A stretch of DNA of 64,000 bases from Bryobacter sp. CoA8 C33 (GTDB lineage: Bacteria; Acidobacteriota; Terriglobia; Bryobacterales; Bryobacteraceae): positions 1 to 64,000 of the forward strand of contig JAINDK010000039.1 of NCBI GenBank assembly GCA_019931185.1, written 5' to 3'. This document shows, piece by piece, positions 59,633 through 64,000 of the stretch (position 1 is its first letter; every line of letters begins with the position of its first letter). The notes below the pieces were generated by a model, which saw only the letters and a program-made list of their open reading frames with translations, searched no databases and was not told where the DNA came from. The translations under genes and the position numbers were made by a program.

Positions 59633-61375
59633 CTAGCTGGTATGTTCGAGCTCTTCCTCGAGGGTCTGTTTCTGATGGAGATCGGCGTAATAGCCGCCGC
59701 GGGCGATGAGCTGTTGGTGAGAGCCCTGTTCGACGATGCGGCCGTGGTCGAGAACGAAGATGATGTCAGCGTTGCGGACGGTGGAGACGCGGTGGGAGAC
59801 GAAAAGGGCGGTGCGGCCGCGCATGATGGTGGCGAGGTGGGTGAGGATTTTCTCTTCGGTGACGGTATCGACGCTCGAGAGGGAATCGTCGAGGATGAGG
59901 ATGGCGGGGTTGCGGAGGATGGCGCGGGCGATGGCGGTGCGTTGTTTCTGGCCGCCGGAGAGGGTGACGCCGCGCTCGCCGATTTCGGTTTGGAGGCCTG
60001 CGGGAAAGGCGGTGATATCATCGGCGAGGCCGCTTTTGGCGGCGGCTTCGGCGATGGCTTCGGCGGATGCGCCAGGGACGCCGAGGGCGATGTTTTCAGC
60101 GAGGGTGGTACTGAAGAGGAAGGTTTCCTGGGGGACGAAGCCGATGGCGGAGCGGAGCTGGTTGAGGTCGAGGTCGCGCAAATCGACGCCATCGAGGAGG
60201 ACGCGGCCGGAGGTGGGGTCGAGGAGTCGGGGCAGGAGATTGAGGAGGGTGGATTTGCCACTGCCGGTTTTGCCGACGATGGCGGCGGTGGCGCTGGCGG
60301 GGATGGTGAATGAGACCTGATCGAGGGCGGTCGAGCCGTCGAAGCGGACGCTGACCTGGTCGAAGGTAATTTCGCCACGGAGGGGCTGGAGGAGTTGGGG
60401 TGAGGGGGGTGAGGAGATGGAGGGGATCGCGTCGAGGATTTCGCGGATGCGCTTGAGGCTGGCGGTGCCGCGCTGGGTGAGGTTGATGACCCAGCCGAAG
60501 GCGATCATGGGCCAGATGAGCATGCCCATGTAGGTCTGGAACATGACGAAGGAGCCGAGGGTGATCTGGCCGGTGTAGAGCCGCCAACCGCCAGCCCACA
60601 TGACAAGGAGGAAGGTGAATCCGACGAGGGCCTGCAGGAGGGGGTAGAACATTCCGGTATCGCGGGCGAGGTCGAGATTGGAGCGGATGTAGTCCTGATT
60701 GAGGATTTCGAATTTTTTGAGTTCGGGTTGTTCTTGGGCGTAGGCACGGACGATGCGGACGCCATTGAGATTTTCCTGGACGCGGCTGGAAATATCGCTG
60801 AACTGGGCCTGGATGAGTTCGAAGCGCTTGTGGATTTTCTGGCCGAAGTAAACAACGGCGAGGCTGACGAGGGGGGCGGGGATGAGGGCGATGAGGGTGA
60901 GTTGCCAGTCGACGGTGGCCATGACGGCGATGGCGAACAGGGTGGTGAGGAAAGTTTCGGCCCAGTACATGACGCCGGGGCCGAGCATCATGCGGACCTG
61001 GTTGAGATCGTTGGTGGCGCGGGCCATGAGATCGCCGGTGCGCATGGTCTGGTAGAAGGCGGGACTGAGGCGGAGGAGGTGGGAGAAGATATCGTTGCGG
61101 ATGTCGAATTCCACGTCCCGGGAAATGCCGACGAGGATGAGGCGCATGAGGTATTGGAGAACGCCGCGGGCGAGGCCGAACAGGATGATGAGGACGGCGA
61201 AGACCCAGAGGCCGGAGAGGTTCTGGTTGGTGAGGAGGGCGTCGAAGCCGTTGCGGACGAGCAGGGGGTTGATGCTGGCAAAGACGACTTTGCCGAGCAG
61301 GCAACCGAAGCCGAGAGAGAGGCCGCGGCGGTAACGGCGGAGGTAGGGCCAGAGAGTAGTGAAAGCAGATCGCAT
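59633..61375 (-). CDS. ABC exporter, fused permease and ATPase half-transporter
   Basis: A 580-aa type IV ABC exporter half with six helices (about 15-310) and a nucleotide-binding domain. Walker A is VGKTGSGKST (about 367-376), the Q-loop is in GFVPQETFLF, the signature LSGGQKQR (about 475-482), and the H-loop Val-Ser-His follows. Walker B reads ILILDDSLSSVD: an Asp stands where the catalytic Glu is expected, as in the degenerate half of heterodimeric exporters such as BmrC. Its active partner is not next to it. The ATG directly follows the ydcF-like gene's TAA. Confidence 0.9.
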   Translation of the reverse strand: MRSAFTTLWPYLRRYRRGLSLGFGCLLGKVVFASINPLLVRNGFDALLTNQNLSGLWVFAVLIILFGLARGVLQYLMRLILVGISRDVEFDIRNDIFSHLLRLSPAFYQTMRTGDLMARATNDLNQVRMMLGPGVMYWAETFLTTLFAIAVMATVDWQLTLIALIPAPLVSLAVVYFGQKIHKRFELIQAQFSDISSRVQENLNGVRIVRAYAQEQPELKKFEILNQDYIRSNLDLARDTGMFYPLLQALVGFTFLLVMWAGGWRLYTGQITLGSFVMFQTYMGMLIWPMIAFGWVINLTQRGTASLKRIREILDAIPSISSPPSPQLLQPLRGEITFDQVSVRFDGSTALDQVSFTIPASATAAIVGKTGSGKSTLLNLLPRLLDPTSGRVLLDGVDLRDLDLNQLRSAIGFVPQETFLFSTTLAENIALGVPGASAEAIAEAAAKSGLADDITAFPAGLQTEIGERGVTLSGGQKQRTAIARAILRNPAILILDDSLSSVDTVTEEKILTHLATIMRGRTALFVSHRVSTVRNADIIFVLDHGRIVEQGSHQQLIARGGYYADLHQKQTLEEELEHTS

Positions 61376-61963
61376 TTAGAGGTTGAACCAGTAGCTGACG
61401 GTTTTGAGCCACTCGGTAAGGAAGGTGCGGCGATGGCGGCGGTGCTGCCACCAGGAGTGGAGGGGGAGGGGGTCGCCAGCGGCAGCGACGACGATAGCCT
61501 CAAGGGAGGGATTGGTCTGGCGGAAGGTGGCGCCGGCGCGGCGGGTATGGAAGTTAGAGGTAACGAGGATGTAGCGTTTGAAGCCGGCTTGGCGGAAGAG
61601 GTGACCGAAGGCGATGGCTTCGTCGCGGGTGGAGTCAACGTCGAGGTGGAAGGCCCTGAGCTGGGAAGCGGGACAGCCACGGGCGACGAGCCAATTGAGG
61701 GCGGAGTCGGATTCGTGTTGGCCATAAAAAATCTGATTGCCGCTCAGCCAGAGTTGGGAGGCATAGCCTTGGCGGAGGAGATTGCAGCCGGTCGTAGCGC
61801 GCTCGCCGCGGGTATCCCCGCCGAGGACGAGGATGACGTCGGCGGGCATGGGGGCTTGGGCATTTACGAGGTAGGAGGCGGCGGCGGTGGCCAGCGGTGC
61901 GCGAGCGAGCCAGAGTACGAGAGCGAGCAGGCAGATTGAGCCCAGGAGTTTGAGGCGGAACAA
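61376..61963 (-). CDS. YdcF/SanA/ElyC-type membrane protein (DUF218)
   Basis: A 195-aa protein with one N-terminal membrane helix (about 4-24) and a DUF218 domain: VILVLGGDTRGERATTG, QLWLSGNQIFYGQ, STRDEAIAFGHLF, RYILVTSNFHTRRAGATFR. Relatives affect envelope integrity or polysaccharide metabolism; the biochemical activity is not known. It lies between the PH-like gene (3-nt gap) and the ABC exporter (0-nt gap), forming a three-gene unit. Confidence 0.88.
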   Translation of the reverse strand: MFRLKLLGSICLLALVLWLARAPLATAAASYLVNAQAPMPADVILVLGGDTRGERATTGCNLLRQGYASQLWLSGNQIFYGQHESDSALNWLVARGCPASQLRAFHLDVDSTRDEAIAFGHLFRQAGFKRYILVTSNFHTRRAGATFRQTNPSLEAIVVAAAGDPLPLHSWWQHRRHRRTFLTEWLKTVSYWFNL

Positions 61964-61966
61964 AGC

Positions 61967-62518
61967 TCAGCAGTCCTTGTTCGGGCCGTCGAGGCGACCG
62001 ACTTCACGAAGGCGCTGGAACATGCGCTCGACTTCCGCTTCGTCCTGTTGGGTGAGGATGGGGTGGCGTTCGAGTTCCGAAGTGGCGCCATTGCGCACGG
62101 CGAGAACGGCTTGACGCTTTCGCTGGGAAGCGCCATTGAGAAGGGCGTGGGGGGCGCACTGGCGGATCATATCCTTGAGGCGGCCCGAGGATTCCAGATC
62201 GCCGGCGAAGATCAGGGTCACCGAGCGGCCGCCGTCGACGATGAGATGGAGCAAGAGGGGGGTAAGCCATCTGGTGGTGCGGATGTTGGTGATGGAACTC
62301 CAGGGAATCGACCGTTTGCCAATGAGGAGTTCGCAGTCGGTGAGTTCGATGACGGGACGGAAGCTGAGCCAAAGCAGAACGAGAGCGGTGGCGAAGAAGA
62401 GAGAAGCGGGAAGGATGGCGGGGGTCCAGCGCCAACCGGCGTAGGCGCACATGAGGCCCAGCAGGACTGCAATGACCGCCATGTAAACGAAATGCTTGGA
62501 GGGAGCGAAGCGAGTCAT
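61967..62518 (-). CDS. Membrane protein with PH-like domain, function unknown
   Basis: A 183-aa protein with two N-terminal membrane helices (about 12-30 and 34-52) followed by a beta-rich PH-like segment (ELTDCELLIGKRSIPWSSITNIRTTRW) and a basic/acidic tail (TQQDEAEVERMFQRLREVG). Such short bacterial PH proteins are common, with no assigned role. It is first in the unit with the YdcF protein and ABC exporter. Confidence 0.72.
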   Translation of the reverse strand: MTRFAPSKHFVYMAVIAVLLGLMCAYAGWRWTPAILPASLFFATALVLLWLSFRPVIELTDCELLIGKRSIPWSSITNIRTTRWLTPLLLHLIVDGGRSVTLIFAGDLESSGRLKDMIRQCAPHALLNGASQRKRQAVLAVRNGATSELERHPILTQQDEAEVERMFQRLREVGRLDGPNKDC

Positions 62519-62631
62519 CGCGAAGTGCCTACGTAACCAGACTAATGCGGATCAAGTACGGCGTCAAACGGGAGTCGCGTGCAAGACGAGATGAGCCTGA
62601 AAGGGACCGGTGCTGAAGATAGCAAGTCTGC

Positions 62632-62991
62632 ATGAAGATCGAGCGAGCGGAGAGCCTGGAAGCGATGCGGGAGCTTCTGGCGCGGCAGGAAAAACAGGCG
62701 TTTGAGGTGCAGAAGCGGGAGGAGGCCTGAGCCTGGATGAAAGGGTTGTTGAAGTAATTCCAGTATTGGGGATTGGGCAAAGCGGACAAGGGTCTGGTGA
62801 GGCGCGGGCGGAGCAGGGCGCAGTTGACGCGGCTGATCGGACGCTGGGAGGTTGAGGGGAAGCCGCGGTTGGGCAATAACCGGAGGCCGCGCATCGCGCT
62901 GCGCTACAGTGTGGCGGACGTGGAGTTGCTAGCTGAGGTGGACGAGGCGCATGAGACGTTGAGCGGACCGGCTGAGCAAGGATCCGACTGA
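62632..62991 (+). pseudogene. Degenerate transposase/integrase, N-terminal remnant
   Basis: One continuous frame reads MKIERAESLEAMRELLARQE and on to EEA, then a TGA (62728-62730), a short stretch AWMKGLLK, a TAA, then FQYWGLGKADKGLVRR and SRAQLTRLIGRWEVEGKPRL up to YSVADVELLAEVDEAHETLS, ending soon after. The order and words (KGLVRR, SRAQLTRLI, DVELLAEVDEAHxTLSGPA) match the N-terminal, DNA-binding part of DDE integrases common in soil bacteria. Two in-frame stops (W-to-stop and Q-to-stop), a small loss after LVRR, and lack of the catalytic domain show it is dead. No inverted repeats are visible. Confidence 0.72.
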
Positions 62992-63018
62992 ATGGTAGGG
63001 CGCTATTATTGAGAATGA

Positions 63019-64000
63019 ATGATTGATACCGAAAGACTTCCTGTAACGGTGTTGTCCGGCTTTTTGGGGGCGGGCAAGACGACTTTGCTGAACCATGTGC
63101 TGCACAACCGGGAAGGGCTGCGGGTGGCGGTGATTGTGAACGATATGAGCGAGGTAAATATTGACGCTTCGCTGGTGCGGTCAAACGAGAAGCTGGTGGA
63201 GATGTCGAACGGGTGTATCTGCTGCACGCTGCGGGGGGATCTGCTCGAGGAGGTAGCGGGGCTGGCGGCGGAGAAGCGGTTTGATTATCTGCTGATCGAG
63301 TCGACGGGGATCAGCGAGCCGATGCCGGTGGCGGCGACCTTCAGTTTTGCTGATGAAGAGGGCCGGAGCCTGATGGATGTGGCGCGGCTGGACACGATGG
63401 TGACGGTGGTGGATTCGGAGAAGTTTCTCGAGGACCTGGACAGCTACGACGATTTGCTGGACCGGCGGCTGGGGCTGAGCGAGGAAGATACGCGGAACGT
63501 GGCGGACTTGCTGATGGACCAGGTGGAATTCGCCAATGTGCTGGTGTTGAACAAGATGGACCGGCTGAAGGCGGGGGAGGCCGAGAGGCTGGAGAAGTTC
63601 TTGAAGCGTGTGAACCCGGAGGCGAAGATTCTGCGGACGGAGAAGGGGCGAGTAGCGGCGCGGGAGATTCTGAACACGGGCCTGTACGATGAGGAAAAAG
63701 CATCGGTGATGCCGGGGTGGTTGAAGGAATTGCAGGGTGGGCACACGCCGGAGACGGAGGAGTACGGGATCGGGAGCTTTGTGTGGCGGGCGCGGAGACC
63801 GTTGCATCCGCAACGGTTTTGGGATGCGCTGGGCGAGGTGTTCGAGGGGGTATTGCGGGCGAAGGGATTTTTCTGGCTGGCGACGAAGCACGACCTGATC
63901 GGGGTGTATTCGCAGGCGGGGAATTGCGTGAACACGGAGCCGCAGCGGCCTTGGTACGCGGCGTTGCCGCAGGAGCAGTGGCCGGAGGACGAGGCGAGCC
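63019..64000 (+). CDS. CobW/COG0523-family GTP-binding metallochaperone, 3' end cut
   Basis: 327 residues are visible. P-loop [11 protein letters not shown] (14-24), the metal-binding CxCC motif [11 protein letters not shown] (Cys66/68/69), the Walker B-like [11 protein letters not shown], and the base motif NKMD are seen. From about 250 the CobW C-terminal domain follows ([18 protein letters not shown]). Such GTPases deliver zinc, cobalt or another metal to target enzymes. I cannot tell which here, and cob genes lie 25 kb away. The stop lies beyond the window. Start ATG 63019 gives [17 protein letters not shown], matching the family. Confidence 0.9.
   Translation, partial: MIDTERLPVTVLSGFLGAGKTTLLNHVLHNREGLRVAVIVNDMSEVNIDASLVRSNEKLVEMSNGCICCTLRGDLLEEVAGLAAEKRFDYLLIESTGISEPMPVAATFSFADEEGRSLMDVARLDTMVTVVDSEKFLEDLDSYDDLLDRRLGLSEEDTRNVADLLMDQVEFANVLVLNKMDRLKAGEAERLEKFLKRVNPEAKILRTEKGRVAAREILNTGLYDEEKASVMPGWLKELQGGHTPETEEYGIGSFVWRARRPLHPQRFWDALGEVFEGVLRAKGFFWLATKHDLIGVYSQAGNCVNTEPQRPWYAALPQEQWPEDEAS

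Noticed and set aside
63000-63018. Zur- or Fur-like box before the CobW-family gene
   Set aside because: The AT-rich TATTATTGAGAATGAAT has no clear dyad symmetry, so a metal-regulator site is not supported.

Overview
The window looks like chromosomal DNA of an Acidobacteriota member close to the Bryobacterales/Solibacter group. I infer this from gene content, not from a marker gene. It carries three very large TonB-dependent receptors with an N-terminal carboxypeptidase-regulatory-like domain, four secreted proteins with the Solibacter-type C-terminal domain (TIGR03437), ASPIC/FG-GAP proteins beside a multihaem cytochrome, and high-GC genes with many GGG/GCG codons. There are no rRNA or tRNA genes and no CRISPR array that I could see.

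Region 1 (1-13,300) holds a cut-off hypothetical gene, a PQQ-dependent dehydrogenase with an N-terminal haem c domain, a broken ATPase/partner-gene remnant (3025-3784), a TonB-dependent receptor, a HAD phosphatase, an enoyl-CoA hydratase coupled to an unrecognised 379-aa protein, a glutaryl-CoA-dehydrogenase-like enzyme, a secreted hypothetical and a class I/II aminotransferase. Region 2 (13,355-19,800) holds an overlapping pair: a TPR plus beta-barrel outer-membrane protein and a secreted glycosidase-like protein. An orphan HlyD-type adaptor and an MFS transporter follow.

Region 3 (19,900-28,700) is the most mobile-looking part. A lower-GC restriction-modification operon (cytosine methyltransferase, probable restriction enzyme, Vsr endonuclease) ends next to a decayed copy of the 3' end of a sugar isomerase gene. 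A second decayed copy lies beyond the next TonB-dependent receptor, and the intact isomerase beyond a small TonB-domain protein.

Region 4 (27,818-38,135, minus strand) reads as one coupled transcription unit: cobS, cobC-like and cobT of cobalamin assembly, then a 998-aa TPR/FG-GAP protein, a five-haem membrane cytochrome with TPRs, an ASPIC/FG-GAP protein and the isomerase. Most junctions are 4-nt overlaps. Region 5 (38,353-46,315, minus) contains a CHRD-repeat protein, glycerol kinase, and several TIGR03437 proteins, two of which carry a single CxxCH.

Region 6 (46,500-54,134) is housekeeping: mutY and uvrA diverge from a short promoter region, followed by a queuosine-precursor transporter, yebC, ruvC (TTG start), a secreted hypothetical and deoB. 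Region 7 (54,217-64,000) has the third TonB-dependent receptor, an M20 peptidase, an ABC exporter half with a degenerate Walker B, a YdcF protein, a PH-like membrane protein, a decayed transposase, and a CobW/COG0523 GTPase cut by the window edge.
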